Below, one piece after another: positions 9,617 to 19,353 of a DNA stretch of 64,000 bases. The position numbers and the translations under genes were made by a program. The notes under the pieces were generated by a model. The model was not told the DNA's origin, made no database searches, and saw only the letters and a list, made by a program, of their open reading frames with translations. This stretch comes from Aestuariibaculum suncheonense (GTDB taxonomy: Bacteria > Bacteroidota > Bacteroidia > Flavobacteriales > Flavobacteriaceae), in assembly GCF_014596935.1 (NCBI RefSeq), contig NZ_JACVXC010000002.1:604624-668623 (forward strand). The letters run 5' to 3'. How positions within the stretch are numbered: the stretch's first letter is position 1; each line of letters starts with the position of its first letter.

Positions 9617-9783
9617 AGAGAATATCCTTTGTATTTAATGCTGTAAAGTCACTTAAGCTGTTTTGATGAGGAACCGTTTTTCCATCAACAGCATTCACTA
9701 GAAATATAGTTGATGTAAAAGCTATGCACCTTTTTTCATCGTTGTACGCATACGTTACTTGTAAATAAGATGTTATTACTTAA
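9617..9783 (-). pseudogene. Possible decayed coding remnant, unidentified
   Basis: On the minus strand an open frame of about 55 codons runs between a TAA and the TAA at about 9617, with protein-like composition (includes YAYNDEKRCIAFTST and VNAVDGKTVPHQN) but no start codon or recognisable domain. It may be the tail of a broken gene. AT-rich chance cannot be excluded. Confidence 0.2.
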
Positions 9784-9836
9784 AAAAATGTTTGAACCTT
9801 GATAAGTGAACCTATCTTCCACTGAAATCAACAAGT

Positions 9837-11330
9837 CTATCTGAATTTCTCGATATCTTCTTCAACTACAGAATCACCCTTATTTTCAAAAGAATTTCGA
9901 ACATAGGTTAATACTTTGCCTACCTCTTCATTTGTTAGAAATTTAAATGACGGCATAGAGATGTCATTGTCAGACCCTTTTAGAACTAACGAAATTAAGG
10001 CTTTTTTGTCTTGAACAATGGAAGAACCTATTAAGGATGGATATACTTCTTTTATACCATTCCCATCTTGCTTGTGACATGCCGCACAATATTTTTCATA
10101 CAATATCTCTCCTGTATTTTGTTTTAAGGCATCCAACTCTGTTTCCTTTTGACGCAGAGGAACTTTTACCGCCTTTTCAACTGTTGTGATTTTAAGGATT
10201 CGGTCGTCTGTGCTATGCGGTTTTGACATTGGATTCCAGTCATGGTTACTTGTTGAAATATAAATATCCCCTTCAGGAGAAACGCATAAATCACGAATTC
10301 TTCCATAAACATCTTCGAGATAAATTTCTTCATTAACAATTTCCAATCCGGATTGATTCAGTTTTAACACTCTTAAACTTTTGCCTTTTAAGGTAGTTAG
10401 CAATAAAGAGTTTTTCCATTCTGGTATTTTATTCGACGAATAATAATCTAACCCTGCGGGTGCTATTGTTGGTGTCCAAGAGTACATCGGCTCTACATTT
10501 TTATGCAATTCAGCGTACTCTTTTTCATTATCTTGATCGTGAAAGCCTTCAATCACATCCCATCCATAATTTCCATTAGGAAGAATTAAATTAACCTCGT
10601 CTTCTATGGCATCACCATGATCAGAAGCATACAAATTATTATTTGAGGCGTCAACTAATCCTTGCACATTTCTCAAACCTGAAGCCCATACGTAAGAATC
10701 TTTGGTAGGGTTATCCTGAGGGATTTCTCCATTCAAATTCATTCGGAGGATTTTACCATTTAAGCTTTTTTCATCCTGTGCGTTTCCGTCTTTAGCAGCA
10801 TCGCCAGTAGCCCAATATAAAAATTGAAGATTTCTTGAAAATGTTAATCGTGAACCATTATGTCCTGTCCCTGCTGGAATTTCAAAAATTATTTTTGGTT
10901 GCATTAAGGTATCCTTATAAAAAGTATATCTTTCTAGTCTTGAAAAACATTCTCCTTCTTTTTCTAAGGTATAATTAACAAAAACATAGGGATTTTCCTT
11001 TTGATTTGGATGAACTGCCATACCTAATAAACCAGATGTTCGTTTCATCCAAACCTGAGGAATTGTTAACATTTTCTTTTTATCTCCATTTATTGGGTTA
11101 ATTCTACTAATTACACCTTTTTGCTCCGTTATCCATATGCAATCATCTGGCCCCCAAAGAATCTCCCAAGGCACATTTAAGCTATCCGCAACCACACTGA
11201 TACTCAAAACAGTGGATTCTAATTGAATATTATTATCTATAACTTTGCTAAATCGCTTTGTTTTGGTATTGCAACTGCTTAATATAATAGATAAACCTAT
11301 TATAGTTGAAACTATGAGTGAATTTTTCAT
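9837..11330 (-). CDS. PQQ-dependent sugar dehydrogenase with C-terminal cytochrome c, lipoprotein
   Basis: This 497-residue protein has a lipobox ending at Cys20 (ILSSC). Residues about 45-390 are a six-bladed propeller of the soluble glucose/sorbosone dehydrogenase type: GTGHNGSRL with the likely catalytic His157, ASGLRNVQG, ASDHGD and GNYGWDVIEG are family hallmarks. Residues about 405-480 form a c-type cytochrome with CAACH (415-419) and a candidate distal Met at ISMP (459). The expected role is oxidation of an aldose or uronic sugar at the cell surface or in the periplasm, with electrons passed to the attached haem. The neighbours are secreted glycan-active proteins, so the substrate is probably a released sugar; this is inference. 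Confidence 0.85.
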   Translation of the reverse strand: MKNSLIVSTIIGLSIILSSCNTKTKRFSKVIDNNIQLESTVLSISVVADSLNVPWEILWGPDDCIWITEQKGVISRINPINGDKKKMLTIPQVWMKRTSGLLGMAVHPNQKENPYVFVNYTLEKEGECFSRLERYTFYKDTLMQPKIIFEIPAGTGHNGSRLTFSRNLQFLYWATGDAAKDGNAQDEKSLNGKILRMNLNGEIPQDNPTKDSYVWASGLRNVQGLVDASNNNLYASDHGDAIEDEVNLILPNGNYGWDVIEGFHDQDNEKEYAELHKNVEPMYSWTPTIAPAGLDYYSSNKIPEWKNSLLLTTLKGKSLRVLKLNQSGLEIVNEEIYLEDVYGRIRDLCVSPEGDIYISTSNHDWNPMSKPHSTDDRILKITTVEKAVKVPLRQKETELDALKQNTGEILYEKYCAACHKQDGNGIKEVYPSLIGSSIVQDKKALISLVLKGSDNDISMPSFKFLTNEEVGKVLTYVRNSFENKGDSVVEEDIEKFR

Positions 11331-11386
11331 GAATACTTTGTATGTGATATTTTTAGTTCAATTCGTGGGGTTTTAATCAGAGCATT

Positions 11387-11424
11387 AAATCTGGATCTAA
11401 ATTTTAAAATTTAGATCCAGATTT
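11387..11424. repeat. Perfect 38-bp palindrome between two genes
   Basis: Two 19-bp arms with no loop (core CTGGATCTAAATTTT and its complement) lie between the beta-helix gene stop (11433) and the dehydrogenase start (11330). In RNA it would form a long hairpin and may act as a terminator or processing site, although no strong T tract follows on either strand. Confidence 0.6.
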
Positions 11425-11432
11425 ATGATTAT

Positions 11433-13376
11433 TTATCTTTTTATCAACTTTGCAGTCATTGATCTTCCAGATTTTCTTTCTACAATTTTAACAATATAAA
11501 CACCTGGATTTAGGTTCTTTATATTAATAGGATTCCCATCAACTTTCCCACTTTTCACAACCTTATGTGTTAAAGAAATTATTTTATAGTCCTCATTCAA
11601 AAATTCATCTGAAATAAAAACACTATCAGTTGCAGGATTTGGGAAAATTCCAATTTTGTTGATTGTGCTCTCATTAATTCCTAATGCTGCTGAATATTCA
11701 TAAATCCCAATATCAGGAGTTGAACCATTTTGAATAACATTTCCATCATAATCTAAAGTGGCCAATGGTATAATTCCTGCATCAATTGCCGGGGAATTAA
11801 TATTAAGATGAAAATCTGAAGGAGCATTTACGAACAAGGGGTTTCCTGCTATATTGTTTTTTATATTAGCATTCAGCGTATTAAATGTAGATGCCTCAGA
11901 AACAGTACCGTTATACATATACATAGTAGTCATTACACTAAAATCGTTATGAATTAAATTATTTTCAAAAGTATTATTATATATTAGTTGCCCCATTTGG
12001 TCTTCATGAAACTGAACTGCAATATTATTGTCATTAGTTCCACAATTATAAAAAATATTATTTCGAATGATATTTCCTGAAACTTCATTCGGTTTTTTCC
12101 AATTTATAGAGTAAAGTACCAACCCTTTACTTTGTGTATTAGCAATAATGTTATTTTCTATAATGTTATCCCTTATTTGCACATTATAATTTTCTAACTG
12201 TATACCTACACCAATTTTATCAATTTTTAAAGGGCTATCAAGAACACCATCGATTATATTATGATGAAAGTGATTTCTGCTTCCTCCAAGTTGATTACTA
12301 ACAGAAATATTGTGAATATAATTATTATAATACTCACCATCTTCAGAATAACCACTGAAACCAATTCTTCCTCCATAAAGAATATCGGGAGATGTTAATT
12401 CATTATTTCGAAAAACAACATGAGATACTTTTAGGGATGGGTCACTACCTCCAACGGCACCAAAACTGGCATGACTCCAATTTTTAAAGAAACAATTGTC
12501 TATTGTAATATAGTGGGAGTTGTTAGTGATAAAAATACCATCAATACATCCTGTTACCGTATGTGCTAGGCTAGCCGGCATCTGACTTTGATCGACCGTA
12601 TTGTTTGAATCAATAGATGAATTCTTAATGACAATATTGGATGAACCAGTTATAGAGCTGCCATATGCAGCGTTAAACCCTATATTACAATCATCGACCT
12701 CCCAACCTTCATTGTCCATTATTCTTAATGAAGCATTAGATCCTCCTCGAATATCTAAGCCAACAATGTTTATATAATCTGCATATCGTAATCTTACTGC
12801 CTCAGCGTATTTGGCCCAGCTAAAGGTATCAGATGCAGGGGAACTTGTAGAGTACACAGACAACTTTCCTCCTCCAATATAATAACCGGTTCCGTACAAA
12901 CCTAAATCAGCTATTTGTTTAGCTCTTAACATTTCAACTCCATTCCTGAAAAATCGCTGATAATTGTCAGTAGGTGTTGACCATACATTATTTCCTTCAT
13001 CTGTCCAAACAGGGTTTTGCTGTATAATAACATCAATTATAGGTTTTTCGCCAGTACCATATGCGGAATAGGTAATTGGATTGGCACTACTTCCTGAAGG
13101 ATGGAAATTCGAGAACAAACGTTCACCATTCCAAATTTCACCTCTTTTGAAAAATATCACGTCTCCTGGCATAAAACCAGAAGAACTGTTATTGACTTTA
13201 TTTAACGTCTTCCATGGCGTAGCATCGGAAGTACCATTATTGCTATCATTACCCAATGTAGCGTCAACATAATATTCCGTGGCATGCAGAACAGCTGAGA
13301 ATAAGGTTAAAATTCCAATAAAGTAATAATGAATTCCTTTTTTTAATCCTTGTCTAATCTTGTAAAATTGGTTCAT
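11433..13376 (-). CDS. Right-handed beta-helix protein with T9SS sorting domain (probable polysaccharide lyase or glycan-binding enzyme)
   Basis: This 647-residue secreted protein has a signal peptide of about 1-33. The segment YYVDATLGNDSNNGT followed by TPWKTLNKV is the usual entry of bacterial parallel beta-helix lyases and related enzymes. Many short repeats with NNxI and NNIF patterns from about 180 to 500 form the helix coils. The last 75-80 residues (from about 570, IFPNPATDSVFIS to the Lys/Arg-rich end) are a type A sorting domain for the type IX secretion system, so the protein should be exported and surface-attached or released. The PL family cannot be fixed by eye. It is upstream of the sugar dehydrogenase on the same strand. 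Confidence 0.8.
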   Translation of the reverse strand: MNQFYKIRQGLKKGIHYYFIGILTLFSAVLHATEYYVDATLGNDSNNGTSDATPWKTLNKVNNSSSGFMPGDVIFFKRGEIWNGERLFSNFHPSGSSANPITYSAYGTGEKPIIDVIIQQNPVWTDEGNNVWSTPTDNYQRFFRNGVEMLRAKQIADLGLYGTGYYIGGGKLSVYSTSSPASDTFSWAKYAEAVRLRYADYINIVGLDIRGGSNASLRIMDNEGWEVDDCNIGFNAAYGSSITGSSNIVIKNSSIDSNNTVDQSQMPASLAHTVTGCIDGIFITNNSHYITIDNCFFKNWSHASFGAVGGSDPSLKVSHVVFRNNELTSPDILYGGRIGFSGYSEDGEYYNNYIHNISVSNQLGGSRNHFHHNIIDGVLDSPLKIDKIGVGIQLENYNVQIRDNIIENNIIANTQSKGLVLYSINWKKPNEVSGNIIRNNIFYNCGTNDNNIAVQFHEDQMGQLIYNNTFENNLIHNDFSVMTTMYMYNGTVSEASTFNTLNANIKNNIAGNPLFVNAPSDFHLNINSPAIDAGIIPLATLDYDGNVIQNGSTPDIGIYEYSAALGINESTINKIGIFPNPATDSVFISDEFLNEDYKIISLTHKVVKSGKVDGNPINIKNLNPGVYIVKIVERKSGRSMTAKLIKR

Positions 13377-13467
13377 ATTTTAAAATTTAGTTATTAATTA
13401 TTTATTTAAATTACAGTTACCTCTATAGGGAACATTGTAGATTTTTATTGAAACTATATTTTTAATT

Positions 13468-13488
13468 GATTCAGCTTTACGCTGAATC
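13468..13488. repeat. Small hairpin between the two beta-helix genes
   Basis: GATTCAGC and GCTGAATC enclose a 5-nt loop. It lies in the 168-bp gap between the two beta-helix genes. There is no T tract directly after it, so it is a weak terminator candidate at best. Confidence 0.4.
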
Positions 13489-13544
13489 GAATCCAAACAC
13501 TTCATCAAAAGGTTAACTCACTTTTTTAAATTTTAAACCTCTTA

Positions 13545-15338
13545 TTAATCACCTCCATTGTATTGAATAGCCCCCATACTAGGCTTGAACGGATCCCACT
13601 TTTTTCCGAAATAATCAACAAAATCTTCACCAAGTAGGGATGTATACTGAGTAGTACCACCATATTTTAGAGCGGTAGGTGAGCTTTCAGTGAGTGTGAA
13701 ATTACGTTTGGCGACATCGGTAAAACGAGGATTAAATTGCGTATTTCCTCTAAAATATTGAGGTAATACAAGATTTAGTTCTGCAGCGTTGTACACATCT
13801 TTCGTCCCTAAATTCTTAAATCTTGCAACAGGTTCTGTACTGTTTTCCTGCCAAAAGTTATTGTGCTGAACAATAACTGTCCCAGCGACATTAGTATTAA
13901 CGTCTATAGCTATATCTCCAAAATTATAGATGATATTATTGGCAATTACATTATTACTGACTGCAATAGGGTTTGCTTTACTATCCTGAATCATTATAGC
14001 GCATTCCTCTGTACTTACGAATGTATTATTTACCAAATAATTATGGTGTGCTTCAATCCACGGACCCGTCCCCCGATAACGCCAAACCGCCCAATCCACT
14101 CCCCAACCCTGGTGTGAGTGCCGAGGCATTTTGGTCACTGTTACTCCAGCAAAAATATTGCTGTAGATCTGATTATAACTACCCAAAATATGACCAGTTA
14201 CCGTATAATCATGAAAGTAATTCCTACGGATAATGTTGTGAGTCGTTAGGCCCTCAAACCCATTCATATCTATGGCATGTGTATAAGCAGATTCGCCTCC
14301 AGAAACATCGTTCATCTCGACAATTAGGTTATGAACCCCGTGAACTCCAAGTATGTATGAAGTTATGGAAATGCCAGAATGTCCCCAATTAAGTATCTTA
14401 TTGCCTTGAACAAGCCCGCCTTCTACCGCATGAAGCATAAAAATACCATCACCGCTCAACAATATATTAGGATCATTCTCATAATCAGACCATACTTTAT
14501 CAACCAAACAATTAAGTATATTGATGTTAGCAACATAGGTTGTAAGATCACCCTGACCTGAGTGTCCTGCTTGTATTCCCGATCCGGCCCCCTGCTGAAT
14601 GATACAGCTATCGAAGGTAATATTGGCACTTGGTGCCCATATGTTAACAATATTACTTGTAGAGCCACCTCTAAAATCGATATTCCTAAATGTAAAATAA
14701 TTGGTATTCTCCATTAGTACTACTGGCTTGCTCCCAACCATAAGCACTTCTACATTTTTAGGAGCAACAAGCGAAGAACCTGTATTCATATAAACAATAC
14801 CGTTCTTATTGATCACGCCTTCCTTTATAAACCATTCGTGAGGTTGGTCTACGTCCGTTTCATTAGCTAATTTATCGCTGGTATTTACTTTATATTTTGA
14901 TACGCCGTTTGCAAACAAACGCAAGGCTTTGGAATACCCATATATCGCATGCTTCCAAGTAGTTGTGCCTATAATGTTTTCCCATCCGTCATCGCTCAAT
15001 ACGTTTAAATTGGAAATAACAGGCTTATCCCCAGCACCATACGCATCAATGATTACAGGGTTATTTCGCGTTCCTGATTTGTTACTGAGATCAAATAAAC
15101 CAAAAGGTATATACCAAGCATCTCCCCTTTTAAATAACAATTTGTTACCAGCTTTGGCTAATGCTGTGGCTGCCGCCAAACTTTTCTTTGGGGCTGATAT
15201 GCTGGTTCCTTTATTAGAATCATTTCCACTATTGGAAAAATAATAGGTTGTTGCTTGAGCTGATGCCAATCCAGAAAACAATCCGAAAACCAGAGTTAAA
15301 GCTGTTTTTTGACTAATCCGTAGCAAAGAGTTTAGCAT
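13545..15338 (-). CDS. Secreted right-handed parallel beta-helix protein
   Basis: This 597-residue protein has a signal peptide of about 1-28 (GLASAQA). The N-terminal part YYFSNSGNDSNKGTS resembles the start of the adjacent beta-helix protein, and regular NNxI/NxxF coils run from about 210 to 510 (for example NYFTFRNIDFRGGS and RRNYFHDYT). It ends with MGAIQYNGGD and has no T9SS tail, unlike its downstream neighbour. Parallel beta-helix proteins in such loci are mostly polysaccharide lyases or epimerases. No specific PL family or catalytic residues are claimed. It is 18 bp downstream of the 1,281-residue gene, indicating co-transcription. Confidence 0.75.
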   Translation of the reverse strand: MLNSLLRISQKTALTLVFGLFSGLASAQATTYYFSNSGNDSNKGTSISAPKKSLAAATALAKAGNKLLFKRGDAWYIPFGLFDLSNKSGTRNNPVIIDAYGAGDKPVISNLNVLSDDGWENIIGTTTWKHAIYGYSKALRLFANGVSKYKVNTSDKLANETDVDQPHEWFIKEGVINKNGIVYMNTGSSLVAPKNVEVLMVGSKPVVLMENTNYFTFRNIDFRGGSTSNIVNIWAPSANITFDSCIIQQGAGSGIQAGHSGQGDLTTYVANINILNCLVDKVWSDYENDPNILLSGDGIFMLHAVEGGLVQGNKILNWGHSGISITSYILGVHGVHNLIVEMNDVSGGESAYTHAIDMNGFEGLTTHNIIRRNYFHDYTVTGHILGSYNQIYSNIFAGVTVTKMPRHSHQGWGVDWAVWRYRGTGPWIEAHHNYLVNNTFVSTEECAIMIQDSKANPIAVSNNVIANNIIYNFGDIAIDVNTNVAGTVIVQHNNFWQENSTEPVARFKNLGTKDVYNAAELNLVLPQYFRGNTQFNPRFTDVAKRNFTLTESSPTALKYGGTTQYTSLLGEDFVDYFGKKWDPFKPSMGAIQYNGGD

Positions 15339-15356
15339 TTAATTTAATCGAATTAA

Positions 15357-18300
15357 TTAGTATGAATTATTTTCTGTTTTCTTTGAATACACCTTCCCTT
15401 TAATCTGAAAACCATTCACTTCACCAGTATCAGTAGTAATCACGGCGACCTCTCCTTTAGCCACTTTTATTACCTGTATGTCTACAGGGCTTCCTATCAC
15501 TTTACTTTTACTAATTATGTTTCCACTAGCGTCCATAGCTATTATGGTTCCGTCCTCGCTTCCAATACAAAGCCATGGCGCATGACTACCTTGTATTACT
15601 TTTACAACCATTGGAGGAGATGGCAACATTTTAGCCCATAATGAGTTTGTCTGTCCATCAAATAGGTTCACAAATCCAGAAGAAAGCGCCACTACAATTT
15701 CAGGCTTTTCGTCAGCTGTAATATCGGCCACGTCCATCATGCGTATATTTGCTCGCGGAGTAGTGCTACCTGGCCCAAACTGAACGTTATGCAATGGTTC
15801 TCCATCGTTACTGTAAACGGTTATTCTATTCCAAGAACCATTAATGGCAGATACTATTTCACACGTCCCGTCTCCATTCATATCTTTATGGAAGTTATCA
15901 AAACGGTTCATTACCATCCAGCCGTTAACTTGAGTATGTCCCTCTGGAACCCCCATATAACCATAGTCACTTACTTCCATTTCTTTACTGTTTATAATGG
16001 CGAGGTTCGGTTTATCACTTTCCCAGCGCCCAGCCAACAGGTTTTTGCTGCCATCATTCTGATCTAAGATCATAAACTGGCGAGGGTTGCCCCAAAATAC
16101 AGGCATACGTTTCACCAGCTTGCCTTGCTCATCCAAAACCTCTATAGTACCCGCACTACCCACAAAAGCTCTACTCTTTCCATTATCATACTCTCCACTA
16201 TACAAGCCATGAACTCCTGGGTAAGCTGATTTGAACCAATATTGTTTCCCAGCTTCAAAAACGGCTGGATCCATTACAGATGTAAACTCCCACCTTTTGT
16301 TTCCATTTTCATCAAAAGCAATCACCTTTTCATCTGCACATCCTACCAAAAGTAATTTTGGTTCTGCCCACCAACGCAGAACCCGTACTTCACCAGGTGT
16401 TGTAAACTTTTGAACTATTTCACCTTTAATATTTAATAAACTAACCAAGTTCTCTGCAGCCATAGCAATAACATTACCCTTAGATGATGGAATAACTACA
16501 CTATTTACTGGTCTTCCGTTAATCTTTGCCTGCAAAACTGGTTTCATAACTGGAACAGCACTTTTAGTGTTCTCACTATTTTTAGCAAACAATGATGCGC
16601 GACGTTCTTTTGCTGTTTGCAATAGAGCTGATAATTCAGTAGTTAAAGTTTGCATGACAGCTACTGAAGGTATTACTCCGTTGAACTCTTGTTTTCCTGC
16701 TCTTAGCTCAAAACTATACAGCTGTCCTGCTGGTTTACCATTTACTTGTTTCCGCCCAATCATTATGTTACCAGGAGTATCGAGTGCCAGCATAAGTGTA
16801 ACGGCTTCATCACTTTCAACCACTAATTTTCCTGTTGCAAAATCCCAGTCTATTTTTATCGGTGCAGTTGCACTAAGTAACGATTTACTCAATCCTGCAG
16901 TACGTATATTATGTCCGTAAACAGATTTTTCGCTTAGTAGTACCAATTCGCCATCAATGCCTTCGTGCTTTCCAGTTACAGCAATAGCAGCTTCGGGCAA
17001 TAAAAGAGCTGCAGCATTTTTTGTTAACTGCAAACTGGCCAATTCACCTACGGTACCAGACTTATTTTCTCCTAAAAGATGAAAAAAACTACGTTTCTCG
17101 CCTTCACGTCCAGCTCCACGCCAGTTCATAATCATTTTATCTGCTTGCTTTACTTCCATCTCTTCCGATGAGTGAAGCTCATATTTAGCTTCTGCGATTT
17201 CTTGAGGCTGTATTTTAATAAAGTTACCCTCTGGCATCCATGATGCTTCAGGAATATCCCACGTTGTTTCAACAAGGATGGTTTCACTGTTACCTCGGAA
17301 AGTGATTTCGTCAGCAATAAGAGCATATCGCTCTTTACGAAGCGTCAGCGAACGACGCCAGTTTGTAAAAGCTAGGTCGGGCACCTCTGCAACTGCAGTT
17401 GTCACCTCTCCAACCACTCCTTGGTATAGTAAAGCTGCATCCATTGCTACTTTAGGTTCGAACATACCATCAGCACTAGTAATTACTTGATTATGGTATC
17501 CTTTTAGCAATGTTGAACCTTTAAGACGAAGCTCCAGAATATCAAATGAATGGTACGGGTTACGCAAAGCTCCATTATAACCTTTTATAAGAACAAAATC
17601 ACCTCCTGCACCAAGGTCACTACGGTAACTACACCAACGGAATGACTGTTTTTGGGTGAAGCCAGTATTACGAGCCTTCCACATTTCTTTTGGCATTAGT
17701 TGTATATTCCAACTTCCACTTAAATCTTTAGGTACTTCCACAGGTAAGTTAGAATCTGGCCAATAGGATTGACCCAAACGAAACGCGTCGGTGTCTAAAT
17801 CAACATGTTCACGATAATAAAGCCATCTTCCCTCATTTAAAATGTAAGCTGTTTTATTAAGCATGCTCAATGATGACGTGTGAAGGCCCCAATCAGGTTT
17901 ATGCCCCGTAAAAATTATTTGTTGTGTATTAAATGCCTGCCTTAGATTGGCCATTGTTTCAGGATCGCGATTACCAGTAAGAAGCAAGTAATTTAGTATT
18001 GGATCAAAAAAGGAGGTAAACCAAAAAAGATGATCATTAGTTCCCGCCATCCAATAGGTGTTTTTAAGACCTGAAAAATATAAATCTGCGGCATACATGG
18101 AACGTTTCCAAATAGGATTAGGGTAGTCTTTTTCAAAATACCTCCCCAAAACATATAATGAAAATGCAGACCAGTCGCTATGACGACTACCAATAGATGG
18201 TGACTCCTCTTTGGCATCATAAATACCCTCAACTACACGATGAGGAAGCTGACGGGCAAAGGCATTAGTGATTTTTAAACGCATTTCGTCTGTGAGCAAA

Positions 18301-19202
18301 GGACTTTCTTCTATTAAATCCCACATCTCAATCATCATGTGCGCCGAATAATGATATGGCCCTGCCAAAGGGTCATTTTTATTTTCTATCAATTCGCCAT
18401 CTACAAGAGCTATTTCTTTAATGATCTCCTCGTTTGGAAAAGACAATCTTAAAAACTCTTTAAGATAGTACTCCTCGTTTGTCATGTAGTAAAGAGACAT
18501 ATGCTTACTTATCATATTCCAACCGAAGTAACCTGTAGAATTATACTTTTCAGAAGCTTCCCATATTTCTGCCTCTTCTATGTTTTGAGGAACTTTATAA
18601 TCTTTAGACAACTTAACCTCAGCTAAATGATCAACCGACAAAAAGCCTTTTTTACCTCCAGCCGATTTAAGCGATTCAATCAAAGCTTGTACAGCAGCCT
18701 TAACTCCTACATGATCGCTACCACCAGCAAAAAGAACGTTTTTCCCATTTCCGAATGGATTATGTAAGCTACGTACAACAAATCCACCAACTCCAGGGTA
18801 TTTTAGATCGAGAAAAGTATATGCCCTATCGTATAAATCGCTGATTGATTTATTTGTAGACCGATTTCCCAATAAAATTACATTTTTCTGCAAAGGAATA
18901 GCTAAGGCGGCGTCGTTTAATACAGGCACAGTTACTCCTGTAATATTCTCGATAGCGTTTTGAATCGCTAATACTTCTGTAGCATAAACTTTTGGTGCCA
19001 CAATTGTAATTTCCGGACGAGATTGATTAACAAGTTGTGTGGTTAAGTAAAGATTTTTCAACTTGTGATATACTGGAACCACAGGCTTCGGAATTTCATC
19101 CTGATCTTGCATGGCTGCTAGGTGAAATGGTAAAAAAATTATAGTTAACACAAAAACAGTAACGTAATTCCTTAACCTTTGTAATAGACTATTACTTCTC
19201 AT
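15357..19202 (-). CDS. Large multidomain protein: lyase-like toroid plus C-terminal beta-propeller
   Basis: This 1,281-residue protein has a signal peptide of about 1-31. Residues about 45-190 resemble the alpha/beta domain placed in front of several glycosidases (ITIVAPKVYA, NVILLGNRSTN, NVLFAGGSDHVGVKAAVQALI). Residues about 205-480 are helical, like the toroid of heparinase-type lyases. Residues about 515-830 look like the matching beta-sandwich, with PYHSFDILELRLKG at about 549-562. Residues about 890-1270 contain repeated IxAFDENGN, IEVLDEQGK and IIAMDASGN motifs of a PQQ-like or WD-like propeller. The domain order is read from motif patterns only, and no family number is claimed. It probably degrades a uronate polysaccharide. 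No frameshift is seen. Confidence 0.68.
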   Translation of the reverse strand: MRSNSLLQRLRNYVTVFVLTIIFLPFHLAAMQDQDEIPKPVVPVYHKLKNLYLTTQLVNQSRPEITIVAPKVYATEVLAIQNAIENITGVTVPVLNDAALAIPLQKNVILLGNRSTNKSISDLYDRAYTFLDLKYPGVGGFVVRSLHNPFGNGKNVLFAGGSDHVGVKAAVQALIESLKSAGGKKGFLSVDHLAEVKLSKDYKVPQNIEEAEIWEASEKYNSTGYFGWNMISKHMSLYYMTNEEYYLKEFLRLSFPNEEIIKEIALVDGELIENKNDPLAGPYHYSAHMMIEMWDLIEESPLLTDEMRLKITNAFARQLPHRVVEGIYDAKEESPSIGSRHSDWSAFSLYVLGRYFEKDYPNPIWKRSMYAADLYFSGLKNTYWMAGTNDHLFWFTSFFDPILNYLLLTGNRDPETMANLRQAFNTQQIIFTGHKPDWGLHTSSLSMLNKTAYILNEGRWLYYREHVDLDTDAFRLGQSYWPDSNLPVEVPKDLSGSWNIQLMPKEMWKARNTGFTQKQSFRWCSYRSDLGAGGDFVLIKGYNGALRNPYHSFDILELRLKGSTLLKGYHNQVITSADGMFEPKVAMDAALLYQGVVGEVTTAVAEVPDLAFTNWRRSLTLRKERYALIADEITFRGNSETILVETTWDIPEASWMPEGNFIKIQPQEIAEAKYELHSSEEMEVKQADKMIMNWRGAGREGEKRSFFHLLGENKSGTVGELASLQLTKNAAALLLPEAAIAVTGKHEGIDGELVLLSEKSVYGHNIRTAGLSKSLLSATAPIKIDWDFATGKLVVESDEAVTLMLALDTPGNIMIGRKQVNGKPAGQLYSFELRAGKQEFNGVIPSVAVMQTLTTELSALLQTAKERRASLFAKNSENTKSAVPVMKPVLQAKINGRPVNSVVIPSSKGNVIAMAAENLVSLLNIKGEIVQKFTTPGEVRVLRWWAEPKLLLVGCADEKVIAFDENGNKRWEFTSVMDPAVFEAGKQYWFKSAYPGVHGLYSGEYDNGKSRAFVGSAGTIEVLDEQGKLVKRMPVFWGNPRQFMILDQNDGSKNLLAGRWESDKPNLAIINSKEMEVSDYGYMGVPEGHTQVNGWMVMNRFDNFHKDMNGDGTCEIVSAINGSWNRITVYSNDGEPLHNVQFGPGSTTPRANIRMMDVADITADEKPEIVVALSSGFVNLFDGQTNSLWAKMLPSPPMVVKVIQGSHAPWLCIGSEDGTIIAMDASGNIISKSKVIGSPVDIQVIKVAKGEVAVITTDTGEVNGFQIKGKVYSKKTENNSY

Positions 19203-19353
19203 TTAAATATTGTTTTTAACACTGGGAGCTTCTTTCAAAAATGTACTAGTCGTTTAACCTACCAATCAATTAAATTGCTTAAAAGCAAATAATATATTGA
19301 CGGTCGGTATATTTATTATTCGTATACTTTTGTAAATTCATGATGTTTAATGC

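Larger units (their letters stand above)
8915..9836. other. Gene-poor spacer upstream of sigma copy 2
   Basis: No convincing complete gene is present. The stretch contains the conserved box at 8992-9029, the third ECF-type promoter candidate at 9169-9198, a minus-strand terminator at 9520-9560 and a possible decayed coding remnant at about 9617-9783. The rest (about 9210-9515) is AT-rich with nothing I can name. Confidence 0.6.
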
